From positions 1-39,640 of the forward strand of contig NZ_JAIWPU010000030.1 of the NCBI RefSeq assembly GCF_021191705.1: a stretch of 39,640 nucleotides of DNA, read 5' to 3'. The notes beneath the pieces are model-generated. The model was not told the DNA's origin. It saw nothing but the letters and a program-made list of their open reading frames with translations, and did no database searches. Origin of the DNA: Proluteimonas flavola. GTDB taxonomy: Bacteria > Pseudomonadota > Gammaproteobacteria > Xanthomonadales > Xanthomonadaceae. Every line of letters starts with the position of its first letter. Within the stretch, counting starts at the first letter, position 1. This document shows, one piece after another, positions 15,624 to 24,552 of this stretch. Made by a program: the position numbers and the translations under genes.

Positions 15624-16817
15624 ATGACAGTGGAGAGCGTGGGTGCGACGGGCCAGGGGCCACGACAGGACTTCGACCACAGCCTCAGCTTCGAGGGCGC
15701 CCGCAACCTCCGCATCGAGTTCGATCGCGAGATCAACACGCGCATCGATGCCGTCCAGGACGCGACGGCGCTGGTCGCGCGGCATGAAGCCGACCTGCAG
15801 CGCAATCTCGACCAGGGCGTGCACCTGGCGACCGGCCTGGACGCCGATGCATTCCGTGCACAGGCACGCGCGCATCCCGACTATGCCGCGCTGCGTGAGA
15901 CGTCGAGCGCGTTGACCTCGTACCTGGCCGAACAACTGCCGCAGGTGGAGGCCGCGATCGAACCCTCGCGGATGTTCGGCCGCGAGGGGATGCTGGTGGA
16001 TCTGGCGACCGATGCATTGGCCCAGGCGCTGGATGCCGGTGCGGCAACACCCTCGATGCTCGGCGACCTCAGCGCCCTGGCCGGGCACGCCGCCACCGGC
16101 ACAGATGCCGGACTGCGCGTGCTCGATGGCGCGCTCGACACCCGCATTGGCGGACTGCTGTCGGCCACCGGCACCGCCCTCGGTATCGTCGGTGCGACTG
16201 CCACGCTGGTCGAAGGCGCGGCGGCGCTCGACACCGGCACCGCGAACGCCGGCACCCATCTGCAGATGGCGGGCGCTGTCGGCACCTTCGCGTCCGCAGG
16301 CCTCGCCGTGCTCGGCGCCGCACGGGTCGCGACGCCGGTCGGACTCGGCGCGACCGCCGTGGACTACACCGGCCGGTTCGTGTCGTCCGTGGCCGAGAAT
16401 GGCCGCGTGTTCGAAGGCACCGTGGACAGCCTGGTCGCGTCGGGCCTGACCCCGGAAGTCGCCCGGGTCGTCGCCAGCGCACCGGCAGGCACGCTGCAAC
16501 TACTGCAAGGCACGGGCAACCTGGATGCGGGTCGCATCCAGGCCCTGGCGGCACAGGCCCCCGCCGCGTTGCACGCACCGCCCGAGGCGGTACAGGCGCT
16601 GCTCGATACCGTGCCGTTGCGCGGCGAGGCGCTGGCCACGTTCCTCGCATCGACCGCACCGGATACAGGCCTGGTGATCCGGGGGGCGGTCGAGGTCGGG
16701 CTGCGCGGCATGCCGGCCACTCCCGATTCGCTGGCCTCGCACCTGGCCGACACCCGTCCCCAACTCGCGACGCGGCTTGCCGACGCGCTCCGGCTGGCGG
16801 GTGCGGCGGACCGGTAA
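15624..16817 (+). CDS. unknown Ala-rich protein with a central hydrophobic hairpin
   Basis: A 397-aa protein I do not recognise. Residues 1-150 are helical and charged (IEFDREINTRIDAVQDATAL). Residues 176-200 and 213-246 are hydrophobic and Gly/Ala-rich (GLLSATGTALGIVGATATLV; MAGAVGTFASAGLAVLGAAR), like a membrane hairpin. Residues 255-397 are again Ala-rich and helical. There is no signal peptide and few cysteines. The layout recalls secreted effectors or pore-forming toxins, but it lacks the C-terminal domain of Xanthomonas type IV effectors and I see no immunity gene. GGAG precedes the ATG. It stands alone just after the family 3 element. Confidence 0.7.
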   Translation: MTVESVGATGQGPRQDFDHSLSFEGARNLRIEFDREINTRIDAVQDATALVARHEADLQRNLDQGVHLATGLDADAFRAQARAHPDYAALRETSSALTSYLAEQLPQVEAAIEPSRMFGREGMLVDLATDALAQALDAGAATPSMLGDLSALAGHAATGTDAGLRVLDGALDTRIGGLLSATGTALGIVGATATLVEGAAALDTGTANAGTHLQMAGAVGTFASAGLAVLGAARVATPVGLGATAVDYTGRFVSSVAENGRVFEGTVDSLVASGLTPEVARVVASAPAGTLQLLQGTGNLDAGRIQALAAQAPAALHAPPEAVQALLDTVPLRGEALATFLASTAPDTGLVIRGAVEVGLRGMPATPDSLASHLADTRPQLATRLADALRLAGAADR

Positions 16818-16931
16818 GGTCTGCAATCACGACCGGCGGCCGCTTCTCATCGGTCCGCGTGCCGATGGTGCAACCGGGGTCTGGGCCTGGCGCATCCGTC
16901 CGGGCGCGATGCGCCGGGACGGATCATGCGA

Positions 16932-17405
16932 TCAGGCAGCCTGCTGGACGACCTGGCCGACCTGCTTTTCTTCGTCGGTCGCGTCGCGCACGGCGACAAT
17001 CTCGATCGCGAAATGCAGGGTCTTGCCTGCCAGCGGGTGGTTACCGTCGATCCTGACCTCGGTATCGCCGACCTCCACCACGGTCACCAGCATCGGACCT
17101 GCGCCGCCCTGGGCCTGGAACTGCATGCCCGGCTCGATCGTGTCGATGCCCTGGAATGCCTGGCGCGGCACGGCCTGTACCAGGCTGTCGTTGCGCAGGC
17201 CGTAGCCTTCTTCCGGCTTCACGTCGACCTTGAGCGTATCGCCGGCCTTGTGGCCTTCCAGCGCCTGTTCCAGACCCGGCACGATGTTGCCGCCGCCGTG
17301 GAAGTACGGCAGGGGATTGCCTTCGGCCGACTTGTCGATGACGTTGCCGTCGTCGTCGGTGAGGGTGTAGTGGAACGTGGCGACGCGCGCAGCGGCGATC
17401 TCCAT
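16932..17405 (-). CDS. SlyD-like FKBP peptidyl-prolyl isomerase
   Basis: A 157-aa cytoplasmic FKBP of the SlyD/FkpB type, a proline isomerase with chaperone activity. The FKBP half shows [16 protein letters not shown] and [19 protein letters not shown]. An insert-in-flap domain follows ([20 protein letters not shown]), then [20 protein letters not shown] returns to the FKBP strand. The His/Cys-rich metal-binding tail of E. coli SlyD is absent; the end is a short acidic/Gln tail. AAGGAG lies 9 nt before the ATG at 17405; the upstream in-frame ATG at 17456 lacks such a site. Confidence 0.93.
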   Translation of the reverse strand: MEIAAARVATFHYTLTDDDGNVIDKSAEGNPLPYFHGGGNIVPGLEQALEGHKAGDTLKVDVKPEEGYGLRNDSLVQAVPRQAFQGIDTIEPGMQFQAQGGAGPMLVTVVEVGDTEVRIDGNHPLAGKTLHFAIEIVAVRDATDEEKQVGQVVQQAA

Positions 17406-17620
17406 GGACGAACTCCTTGGAAGCAGTGGAACGAAGGGAAGTGCTGCAGAAGGCACCGGTAGAACGCACGGTGCAGCAACGATGGAACGCCGATCACGAT
17501 ACCGGCCGGGGGCAATCGGCGCAAACCAGAGGCCACCGGTGTTCGTCGTCCGTACACTTGGACAGCGCGCGGGGAATGGCCGGAATTCCCGCGTACCCGT
17601 CGCATGTCCACTGGACGACG

Positions 17621-18178
17621 ATGCACGCAGACGACACCGGCACGCCGCCGCAGATCCGGGTGGACGCCGACGCCTGCCCTGTCGTGATCCGCGACATCCT
17701 GTTCCGCGCCGCCGGACGCGCGCAGGTCTACGTGACCTGGGTCGCCAACCAGTGGTTGCGCACGCCGGGTTCGCGCCATCTCCGCGCGATGCAGGTCTCC
17801 GCTGGCTACGATGTCGCCGACGATGCGATCGATCCGCGCGGCGAACGCTTCACGCGCGACAACATTGCCGAGCGCCTGTCGATGCGGAATTTCATGGACG
17901 CGCTGCGCGGCGCCGGCGTACAGACCGGCGGTCCTGCGGCGCTGCATGCGCGCGACCGGCAGGCATTCGCGAACCAGCTCGAGCGCTGGATCGCAGGAGG
18001 CGGCACGAAAACGCCCTGGAATTGCGGATTCCGGCTCGCAGAGCCCCGGCAGCGCCGGACCCGATCGCCCCGATGCGGTCTAATGCACGCATGTCATCCC
18101 ACGAAACACCGGCCAGGCCGGCGCAGACCCTGCATCCACGCAACCGCCACCAGGGCCGTTACGACTTCGTCCGCCTGA
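17621..18178 (+). CDS. YaiI/YqxD (DUF188) family protein with an internal in-frame deletion
   Basis: The family is a PIN-like small protein of about 150 aa, presumed nuclease-related. Conserved parts visible are [19 protein letters not shown] (14-31), [30 protein letters not shown] and [20 protein letters not shown] then [15 protein letters not shown]. Between VADDAI and DPRGE (about 17828-17831) the roughly 30 residues that normally hold the conserved DIPLA motif are missing, in frame. The frame also runs ~65 aa past the usual end, overlapping rlmF by 88 nt. The protein is therefore probably inactive or a pseudogene. Start ATG at 17621 is approximate. Confidence 0.65.
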   Translation: MHADDTGTPPQIRVDADACPVVIRDILFRAAGRAQVYVTWVANQWLRTPGSRHLRAMQVSAGYDVADDAIDPRGERFTRDNIAERLSMRNFMDALRGAGVQTGGPAALHARDRQAFANQLERWIAGGGTKTPWNCGFRLAEPRQRRTRSPRCGLMHACHPTKHRPGRRRPCIHATATRAVTTSSA

Positions 18179-19101
18179 CGCGCGCGTCCTCCGCGCTCAA
18201 GCCGTTTCTCGTGCGTGTGCCCGAGGGCGGCACGACGATCGACTTCACCGATCCACGCGCCGTGCGTGCGCTCAACCAGGCGCTGTTGAAGGCCGACTAC
18301 GGCATCGCGCACTGGGACGTCCCCGACGGTTACCTGTGCCCGCCGATCCCGGGGCGCGCCGACTACATCCACGGCCTCGCCGATCTGCTGGCCGCCGATC
18401 GCGACGGCGACATCCCGCGTGGCGCCTCGGTGCGCGCCTTCGACGTCGGCACCGGCGCGAACGTGGTCTACCCGCTGCTCGGCCACACCGAATACGGCTG
18501 GCGCTTCACCGGTTCCGACGTCGATGCCAAGGCGCTGGCCGGCGCCGACGCCATCGTCCGCAGCAACGGTCTGATGCAGGCGATCACGCTGCGCCAGCAA
18601 CGCGTGCGCGGGCAACTGTTCAGGGGCCTCGTCGGCGCCGACGACCGCTTCGACGTGACGCTGTGCAACCCGCCGTTCCATGCCTCCGCTGCCGAAGCCG
18701 CGCGCGGCAATCAGCGCAAGCGCGGCAACCTCGGTGCACGCAAGCCGGCACCCGCGCGCGCGGAACGCCCGCCGCGACTCAACTTCGGCGGGCAGGACAG
18801 CGAACTGTGGTGTCCGGGCGGCGAAGCGCGCTTCGTCAGCCGCATGATCGCCGAGAGTGCCGGGATCGGCCGCCAGGTCCTGTGGTTCACCAGCCTGGTC
18901 TCGAAATCCGCGCACCTGCCACGGCTGCGCTACGAACTGCGCAAGGCCGAAGCCGTCGACATGCGCGAGATCGCGATGGCCCAGGGCAGCAAGCAGAGCC
19001 GGTTCCTGGCCTGGACCTTCCACACCCCCGATGCACGCCGCGCCTGGTGGACCCGCGGCGCGGACAGTCGGAAACCGACGACAAGGCACGGCAAGGCCTG
19101 A
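18091..19101 (+). CDS. rlmF: 23S rRNA (adenine-1618-N6)-methyltransferase RlmF
   Basis: A 336-aa SAM-dependent methyltransferase modifying A1618 of 23S rRNA. After a short N-terminal stretch come [20 protein letters not shown], the SAM-binding [15 protein letters not shown], the acidic [16 protein letters not shown], and the N6-adenine catalytic motif CNPPFHAS; the C-terminal part contains [20 protein letters not shown] and [16 protein letters not shown], all typical of RlmF. I start at the ATG at 18091; another ATG lies at 18073. The 5' end overlaps the extended YaiI frame, further evidence that the latter has lost its natural stop. Confidence 0.94.
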   Translation: MSSHETPARPAQTLHPRNRHQGRYDFVRLTRASSALKPFLVRVPEGGTTIDFTDPRAVRALNQALLKADYGIAHWDVPDGYLCPPIPGRADYIHGLADLLAADRDGDIPRGASVRAFDVGTGANVVYPLLGHTEYGWRFTGSDVDAKALAGADAIVRSNGLMQAITLRQQRVRGQLFRGLVGADDRFDVTLCNPPFHASAAEAARGNQRKRGNLGARKPAPARAERPPRLNFGGQDSELWCPGGEARFVSRMIAESAGIGRQVLWFTSLVSKSAHLPRLRYELRKAEAVDMREIAMAQGSKQSRFLAWTFHTPDARRAWWTRGADSRKPTTRHGKA

Positions 19102-19182
19102 CCCGCGCGCCGGGCCCGGCCCGGCTCCGCCCTCCCGGCACCCCGCCTACGCTGCTCCTCCCGTTTCCGTAGGAGCGGATCG

Positions 19183-19557
19183 ATGTCCATCCGCCTGTGC
19201 TGCTGCGTGCTCCTGGTTGCGGTTGCCGCGCTGATGCCCGGAGACGGTCGCGCGCAGGATCAGACCGGCGAACAGGGCCTGTTATGGCGCGCCGGCGATC
19301 CGTTCGTGTTCTGCAGATACGGCCTGCGCAACAAGCCGCGTGCGTGGTTTCCGATCCCCGACTACGCAACGTCGACGCCGGCCATCACGCCGGGCTATTG
19401 CCCTCTGCCAACGCCCTATTGCGGCGGCCAACTGACCGGCTGGCGCTTCGAGGAGATATGGGCCTGGTGGACCTATCTGCGCATCTGCCCGCAGGCGGAA
19501 CGATCGGGCCGCTGGGAAGGCGCAGGCGACGGCACCCAGGCGCCGTTCCCGCACTGA
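19183..19557 (+). CDS. small secreted hypothetical protein
   Basis: A 124-aa protein with a clear Sec signal peptide (about 1-25: VLLVAVAALMPGDGRAQD, cleavage likely after RA or AQ). The mature ~100 residues contain four cysteines (FCRY, GYCPLP, PYCGGQ, RICPQ) that could form disulfides, and are rich in Trp and Pro. GGAG lies 8 nt before the ATG. I recognise no family. Confidence 0.7.
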   Translation: MSIRLCCCVLLVAVAALMPGDGRAQDQTGEQGLLWRAGDPFVFCRYGLRNKPRAWFPIPDYATSTPAITPGYCPLPTPYCGGQLTGWRFEEIWAWWTYLRICPQAERSGRWEGAGDGTQAPFPH

Positions 19558-19739
19558 CGCTCCGCCGCCTCCGCCCTTGTCGCCCAAAGCGCGGGGCGGA
19601 GGTGTCAGCCCTGCTTCGAGCCCGACCCTCGTCGACGCCGCATCGGAGGTCGTGCAGACCGCGCGCGCTGTCCCGCACACCCGACCCCCGTGAGTCCGCG
19701 GCCAGCATGTGGGCCCGGTCCCGCCCCGGCCCCACGTCC

Positions 19740-20258
19740 ATGTCGCCCAGCCCCATCGCCATCCGCTCCTACGGCGCCGACAGCACCGTCGACCGTCACG
19801 ATTTCGCGCAGATCGTGCTGCCGCTGGCGGGCGAACTGGCGATGGACCTGGAATCTGCTCACCGGCATCGTGACCTGCGCGCTGACGCTGCTGGTGCCGC
19901 TGGCCGTGCTGCTGTATCCCGAAGCGCACGCGCCGTCGGCATGGATGTTGCTGCCCGGCGTCTCGGCCGGTGTCGCGCTGTTCGCCTCGATGCTCGGCAA
20001 CGCACTCTGGAACCGCATGTGCCGGCGGCTGCCGCTGACCCTGGTCGGCCAGATGATCCTGAAAACCTGTTCGCGCTGGTCTACGCCGTCCTGTGGGAGC
20101 GACGCCTGCCGACGCTGTTGGAAACGATCGCCTTCGCGCTCGTCGTGGCCAGCGTCGGCAGTTGCCTCGCCGCACACCGCAACCGGCCTGCACCCATCGC
20201 GACCGGCAGCATCCGAGCGCGCATCACGACACCGGATTCACCGCCACGCTGGCATTGA
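19740..20258 (+). pseudogene. fused remnant: AraC-type regulator N-terminus joined to EamA/DMT transporter C-terminus
   Basis: The frame from ATG 19740 reads PIAIRSYGADSTVDRHDFAQ then IVLPLAGELAMDLE, the start of an AraC-family cupin domain, but stops matching near 19850. There the other plus frame takes over with EamA-type membrane helices (TCALTLLVPLAVLLYPEAHA, LLPGVSAGVALFASMLGNAL, RRLPLTLVGQMI). Near 20067 the match jumps frame again to ENLFALVYAVLWERRLPTLL and a final helix, consistent with one base lost where ACCCTG would be expected. A deletion thus fused two adjacent genes and a later frameshift finished the decay. No product is expected. Confidence 0.78.
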
Positions 20259-20301
20259 TCCGGTTCGGTCCGCATCCGCGGACACCCGATGGAAGCTCTC
20301 G

Positions 20302-20784
20302 ATGGCATTGATCCACTCGATCCTCATGGGCGCCGTGGCCGGCATGCGCGCGATGACGCCGCTGGCCACGGTCGCCAACGCCGCCTGCAACGGCACCCTG
20401 CCCCGCGGCAACGGCGCGCCGCGCCTGCTGTCGAACCGGCTGGCCTCGACCGGTACCAAGCTGCTCGCCGCCGGAGAGCTCGCAGGCGACAAGATGGAAG
20501 ACGCGCCGGACCGCATCGTCCCGGCCGGCATGCTGGCGCGCATCGTCACCGGCGCGATCGCCGGCATGGCGCTGGCGCCGCGCGAGCAGCGCCCACTGGC
20601 CGCCGTGCTGGGCGCAGGTGCCGCGGTCGGCATGGCCTATGTGACCTTCGATCTGCGCGTGCGCGCGATGCGCCGGTTCGGACAGAAGACGACCGGCGCG
20701 GTCGAGGATGCGATCACGGTCGGCTGCGCCACGCTGATCGCCCGCAGCGCGGCGCCGAAACGCCGGAGTCTGCTGCGCCGCTGA
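20302..20784 (+). CDS. DUF4126 family membrane protein
   Basis: A 160-aa protein with the family's opening HSILMGAVAGMRAMTPLATV, a middle LASTGTKLLAAGELAGDKME with DRIVPAGMLARIVTGAIAGM, and a hydrophobic PLAAVLGAGAAVGMAYVTFD. Three or four short membrane helices are likely. The function of the family is unknown. I start at the ATG at 20302; the frame is open far upstream but that sequence belongs to the AraC/EamA remnant. Confidence 0.82.
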   Translation: MALIHSILMGAVAGMRAMTPLATVANAACNGTLPRGNGAPRLLSNRLASTGTKLLAAGELAGDKMEDAPDRIVPAGMLARIVTGAIAGMALAPREQRPLAAVLGAGAAVGMAYVTFDLRVRAMRRFGQKTTGAVEDAITVGCATLIARSAAPKRRSLLRR

Positions 20785-20874
20785 TCCCGCGAAGCGCGCC
20801 ACGAGGCGTTTTCGAAGCACCGCGCGCGGCGTAGGTGCCGGGACATGCGCACGGGATTCCGCGTTGCGCAAGTC

Positions 20875-20904
20875 TCAACACCCGCGAACGGGCGCCCCTA
20901 CAAT
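20875..20904 (+). promoter_or_regulatory. probable sigma-70 promoter of the ParB-like gene
   Basis: TCAACA (20875-20880) and TACAAT (20899-20904) with an 18-nt spacer. The start site would be near 20911, about 20 nt before the ATG at 20932. This supports that start over the longer frame beginning at 20845. Confidence 0.45.
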
Positions 20905-20931
20905 GCGCGCCCCCCGTCGCGGTCGCATTGC

Positions 20932-21765
20932 ATGCACATCGTCGTTCTCGAAGAACTCAAGGCCTATATCGATCCATTGACGCCCGACGAGCACGAGGCG
21001 CTCGAGCGCAGCCTGCTCGCCGAGGGCTGCCGCGATGCGCTGGTGCTGTGGGGCAACGTGCTCGTCGACGGCCACAACCGCTACGGCATCTGCCAGAAGC
21101 ACGACATTCCGTTCAACACGATCCAGAACACGCGCTTCCAATCGATGGAGGACGTGTACCTGTGGATGATCGAGCAACATCTGGGCCGCCGCAGCGTGTC
21201 CGATTACCAGCGTGGCGTGCTGGCGCTGCGCAAGCGCGACATCGTGGCCGCGCGCCAGCAGGCGCAGCGCATCGCAGCGCTGGAGGCCTCGCCCGGCACC
21301 GGCACCGACGCATCGGCGGAAGAGACCGACGACCGCCCGCCGTGGGACGATGCGCCGTCGCAGCTCAGCCGCGCCGAACTCGCGCGCGAGGCCAAGCTCA
21401 GCAGCAACCAGGTGGCGATGATCGAGCGCATCCACGCTCAGGCCACGCCCGAACTGGTCGAAGCGCTGAAGGCCGGTGCGATCTCGATGAGCGCCGCCGC
21501 GGCTGTCGCCAGCCTGCCCGAAGACGAGCAGCGCAGCGCCGCCCAGGCCGGCAAGGCCGAGTTGAAGCAGGCCGCCAGGCGCGCACGCGATGCAAAGAAG
21601 CGCCCCAAGCCCGGCCGCGACGACGAGACGGCTGAAGACGGCGCCGCGCCCGCGCCCGATGCGAAGGCGCTGCAGCGCCGCGTCAACGAGCTGGAGCGCG
21701 AGAACGAAGACCTGCGCGGCCAGATCGAAACGCTGCAGAACCAGATCGTGCGGCTGCGCGGCTGA
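20932..21765 (+). CDS. ParB-like nuclease-domain protein, orphan
   Basis: A 277-aa protein. Residues about 5-75 form a ParB/sulfiredoxin-like domain with the GHNR motif (LVDGHNRYGICQKHDIPFNT). A central helical part follows, including a helix-turn-helix-like ELAREAKLSSNQVAMIERIH, then an acidic/basic linker, and a C-terminal coiled coil (RRVNELERENEDLRGQIETL). No ParA or parS cluster is nearby, so it is not the chromosome partition protein. Such orphans are often labelled plasmid-replication related in xanthomonads. The role is unknown; DNA or nucleotide binding is likely. Confidence 0.82.
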   Translation: MHIVVLEELKAYIDPLTPDEHEALERSLLAEGCRDALVLWGNVLVDGHNRYGICQKHDIPFNTIQNTRFQSMEDVYLWMIEQHLGRRSVSDYQRGVLALRKRDIVAARQQAQRIAALEASPGTGTDASAEETDDRPPWDDAPSQLSRAELAREAKLSSNQVAMIERIHAQATPELVEALKAGAISMSAAAAVASLPEDEQRSAAQAGKAELKQAARRARDAKKRPKPGRDDETAEDGAAPAPDAKALQRRVNELERENEDLRGQIETLQNQIVRLRG

Positions 21766-21894
21766 GATGCGTCTGCCTTGATTCCCGGCCTGCGGCGCCT
21801 CGTGCCGCGAGCCGGTTTCCGGTCCTGAATGGCGAAACTGGATGAGATCGCCTCCCGGATGAGACACTAGGCCGCTCAATCCAAGGGAGTTTCC

Positions 21895-22047
21895 GTGGCC
21901 AAGCCCAATTATTCGTTCGAAAAGCGTCAGCGCGAACTCGCCAAGAAGAAGAAGCAGGACGAGAAGGACGCGAAGAAGCGCGCCGAACGCGAGGCCGCCA
22001 AGGGCACCGCGGCGCCGGAGCCCGAATCCGGCCCCGAGTCGGCCTGA
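21895..22047 (+). CDS. small basic conserved protein (50 aa)
   Basis: A GTG-started 50-aa ORF: AKPNYSFEKRQRELAKKKKQ, then a charged helix and a Pro/Glu-rich end. The KPNYSFEKRQRELAKKKK pattern recurs in short uncharacterised proteins across beta- and gammaproteobacteria. AAGGGAG lies 6 nt before the GTG, a strong ribosome binding site. Function unknown. Confidence 0.8.
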   Translation: MAKPNYSFEKRQRELAKKKKQDEKDAKKRAEREAAKGTAAPEPESGPESA

Positions 22048-22055
22048 GCGCCGCA

Positions 22056-22077
22056 CCGGGCGGCACGCGCCGCCCGG
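22056..22077. terminator. perfect 9-bp hairpin after the small basic gene
   Basis: CCGGGCGGC and GCCGCCCGG pair around ACGC just 9 nt past the stop. No T tract follows, so it may be a weak terminator or a 3'-end protecting structure. Confidence 0.4.
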
Positions 22078-22246
22078 CCTGGCCTTCGGACCATCCGCTT
22101 TCGCTTTCCACGCGATCGCATCCCGGTCGTCGATCTGCCGGCGCTCCGCGCCCGGGATGTACCGATCTCGCCCGGCGTGCCGTTTCCATCGACAATGCGC
22201 GGCGAATCGCCGGGATCGCACCGGAAGACGGACTGCTTCGACACGC

Positions 22247-22840
22247 ATGCGAACCTTCGTACTCAGAGCGCGGGCCGCGCCGACCGACAGCCAGGCACTG
22301 CTGGCGTCCATCGGTCGGGATGCGCACACCGAAATCCTCGCGCACACGCTGATGAACGCGATGTTCGTCGCGCAGTCGCATCGGCCGGATGTCACGGTCT
22401 ATCTGGTGCTGGAAAGCACCCGCGACTTCTCCCGTACGATCCGCTTCGACGCGAACGCGATGCACGACATCGGCGGCTTCGACGAGCGCGCGTTGCTGGG
22501 CAAGATCGCCAGGGCGCTGGATGCCTCACGCGGCATGGGCAAGGACGAGACGCGACCGGTGGAATCGGGCGTCGAAGTCCGCACGACGAGTTTCGAGCGG
22601 CTGGTGCAGACGCTGGCCGAAAACCATCAGCTGTTCCTGATGGACCGCAAGGGCACGCCGATCCGCGAGCAGGCGTTCGCGGACAATCCCTGCTTCCTGC
22701 TGACCGACCACATCCCGATGCCGAAGAAGACCATTCCCGGCCTCGAGCGCATGGGCGCGAAGAAGATCGCGCTCGGCCCGAAGATGCTGTTCGCCTCGCA
22801 GTGCGTCGTGCTGATCCACTACGAACTGGATCAGGCCTGA
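22247..22840 (+). CDS. TrmY-like SPOUT pseudouridine methyltransferase
   Basis: A 197-aa protein of the DUF358/TrmY family, whose archaeal members methylate N1 of pseudouridine-54 in tRNA. Visible features are the opening MRTFVLRARAAPTD, LAHTLMNAMFVAQSHRPDVT, the knot region NPCFLLTDHIPMPKK, and KIALGPKMLFASQCVVLIHY near the end, as in the sporadic Vibrio/Shewanella homologues. Bacterial substrates are unproven. It seems monocistronic, opposed by the DUF1456 gene. Confidence 0.88.
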   Translation: MRTFVLRARAAPTDSQALLASIGRDAHTEILAHTLMNAMFVAQSHRPDVTVYLVLESTRDFSRTIRFDANAMHDIGGFDERALLGKIARALDASRGMGKDETRPVESGVEVRTTSFERLVQTLAENHQLFLMDRKGTPIREQAFADNPCFLLTDHIPMPKKTIPGLERMGAKKIALGPKMLFASQCVVLIHYELDQA

Positions 22841-22861
22841 GAACCTGCTCACGGTGCCGAC

Positions 22862-23335
22862 TCAGCCGCCGCCGCGCACCCGCATCGTCAGCCCCTTGAG
22901 GAAATTGCGCAGCAGCTGATCGCCGCAGGCGCGGAAGTTCCGGTGTCCGGCCTGGCGGAACAGCGCCGACATCTCGGGCTTCGAGATCGGAAAACCGGCA
23001 TCGGCGAAGATCCGGTGCATGTCGACGTCGGTCAGTTCGAACGCGACCCGCAGCTTCTTCAGCACGACGTTGTTGCTGATGCGCGATTCGACCGGACGCG
23101 CCGCCTGGCGTTCGTCCCGGCCGCGGCGGTGCACGATCAGGCCATCGAGCACGTGCGCGAGCACGCTGTCGCTGCAGGCCACGTAGCCGGGTTCGTCTTC
23201 CTTCAACAGCAAAGGACGCACGTCGTCCTTGTCGAGGGCGAAGTCGGGATCCACCAGCCTGGCGAGATCGACGACCTTCTGGTCGCTCAGGTCGAGCATG
23301 TAACGGATGCTGCGCAGGACATCGTTGGTGATCAT
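22862..23335 (-). CDS. DUF1456 (YehS-like) family protein
   Basis: A 157-aa protein with two copies of the ~65-aa family repeat. The first is MITNDVLRSIRYMLDLSDQK with a following LLLKEDEPGYVACSD. The second is NNVVLKKLRVAFELTDVDMH with DAGFPISKPEMSALFRQAGH. The last part, GHRNFRACGDQLLRNFLKGL, is characteristic. Role unknown; it is a common small proteobacterial protein. It converges on the TrmY-like gene with 21 nt between stops. Confidence 0.92.
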   Translation of the reverse strand: MITNDVLRSIRYMLDLSDQKVVDLARLVDPDFALDKDDVRPLLLKEDEPGYVACSDSVLAHVLDGLIVHRRGRDERQAARPVESRISNNVVLKKLRVAFELTDVDMHRIFADAGFPISKPEMSALFRQAGHRNFRACGDQLLRNFLKGLTMRVRGGG

Positions 23336-23605
23336 CGATCCAACAGGCGGTTCGGAAGAGGCGCAATTCTACCGCTGACGACCGGGCCACCCGTCGCTGC
23401 CGTGCCTTCGGTGTCGAAGTGCACCGCCGTTGCGATCGTCTGCGTCATCGCCCGGCACCCCGCTCGCGAGCCACGCAGGCCAGGCCGCGGCCGCCCGCCT
23501 TCGCCGCATCGCCCACGCAATCGGGGGCGCGGGTATGCCATGTCGGCGGACGCGCGGATGGCGCCTGCTCGCTACACTGCCCGCCCCGTGTCCTGGCTGC
23601 CCCCG

Positions 23606-24328
23606 ATGCCCGCCCCTGTCCGACTGGCCAAACGCGTCGCCGAACTCGCCCGCTGCTCGCGCAGCGAGGCCGAGCAGTACATCGAAGGTGGCTGGGTGTC
23701 GGTCGATGGCCGCGTGGTGGACATGCCGCAGCACATGGTGACCACCGAGGCCGTCGAACTCGACGCCGCCGCGCGGCTCGCCGTGGCCGAGCCGGCGACG
23801 ATCCTGTTCCACAAACCGGCCGGTCTCGATGCGTTCGCCACGTCCGACGCCGCCCTGGCCTACGTCGACGCGAACACGCGCTGGAGCGAGGACCCGACCG
23901 AAGTGCGCCTGCTGCAACGGCATTTCCATCGGCTGACCCCGCTGGCGCCGCTGGAAGCCGACGCCAGCGGTCTGATGGTGCTGAGCCAGGACGGCCGCGT
24001 CTGGCGGCGCCTGACCGAGGACCTCGACGGCATCGAACAGGAATTCGTCGTCGAAGTGACCGGCGAGATGCCGTTCTACGGCATGCAGCGGCTCAAGCAT
24101 GGCCTGCAGTACGACGGCCACACGCTGCCGCCGTGCAAGGTCAGCTGGCAGAACGAAGTGCGCCTGCGTTTCGCGATCAAGGGCGTGCGGCCGGGGCAGC
24201 TGCGCGACATGTGCGCGCAGGTCGGGCTCGGTGTCGTGTGGATCCGGCGCCTGCGCATCGGACGCGTGTCGCTGGCGAAGATGCCGGTCGGCGCATGGCG
24301 CTACCTGCCGGTCGAAGACCGCTTCTGA
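23606..24328 (+). CDS. RsuA/RluF-like pseudouridine synthase family protein with altered active site
   Basis: A 240-aa protein with an N-terminal S4 RNA-binding domain (about 4-55: RLAKRVAELARCSRSEAEQY, GGWVSVDGRVVD) and a pseudouridine synthase fold (HKPAGLDAFATSD, EQEFVVEVTGEMPF, RLRIGRVSLAKMPVGAWRYL). The motif that should read GRLDxDxxGL with the catalytic Asp reads APLEADASGL (E117), and the usual NRQIRRM is PGQLRDM. The catalytic residue is therefore replaced by Glu and the phosphate-binding arginines are lost. It probably binds rRNA without standard catalysis, or uses a changed mechanism. An in-frame GTG at 23588 is an alternative start. Confidence 0.85.
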   Translation: MPAPVRLAKRVAELARCSRSEAEQYIEGGWVSVDGRVVDMPQHMVTTEAVELDAAARLAVAEPATILFHKPAGLDAFATSDAALAYVDANTRWSEDPTEVRLLQRHFHRLTPLAPLEADASGLMVLSQDGRVWRRLTEDLDGIEQEFVVEVTGEMPFYGMQRLKHGLQYDGHTLPPCKVSWQNEVRLRFAIKGVRPGQLRDMCAQVGLGVVWIRRLRIGRVSLAKMPVGAWRYLPVEDRF

Positions 24329-24552
24329 TCCCAACGCATTGCCGCACTGGGTTCGGCCCGGCCGCGTGCCGTGGCGACCGGGAAATCCGACCTGCTGACC
24401 GCACCCGCGCGGCACGCGGTCCGCTTCCGGATGCGACTGCCCGCACGCTTGCGGCACGCGCCTGAATGCAGGGAAAGTCCGGCCCGCGACGCTTCACCCG
24501 CGCACGCGCCTGTGCCGGTATCGTCGGGCCTCCACGTCGACCGAAGCGCGCC

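Noticed and set aside
15624..16817. Xanthomonas type IV secretion effector
   Set aside because: The conserved C-terminal XVIPCD motifs are not present and no matching immunity lipoprotein is adjacent.
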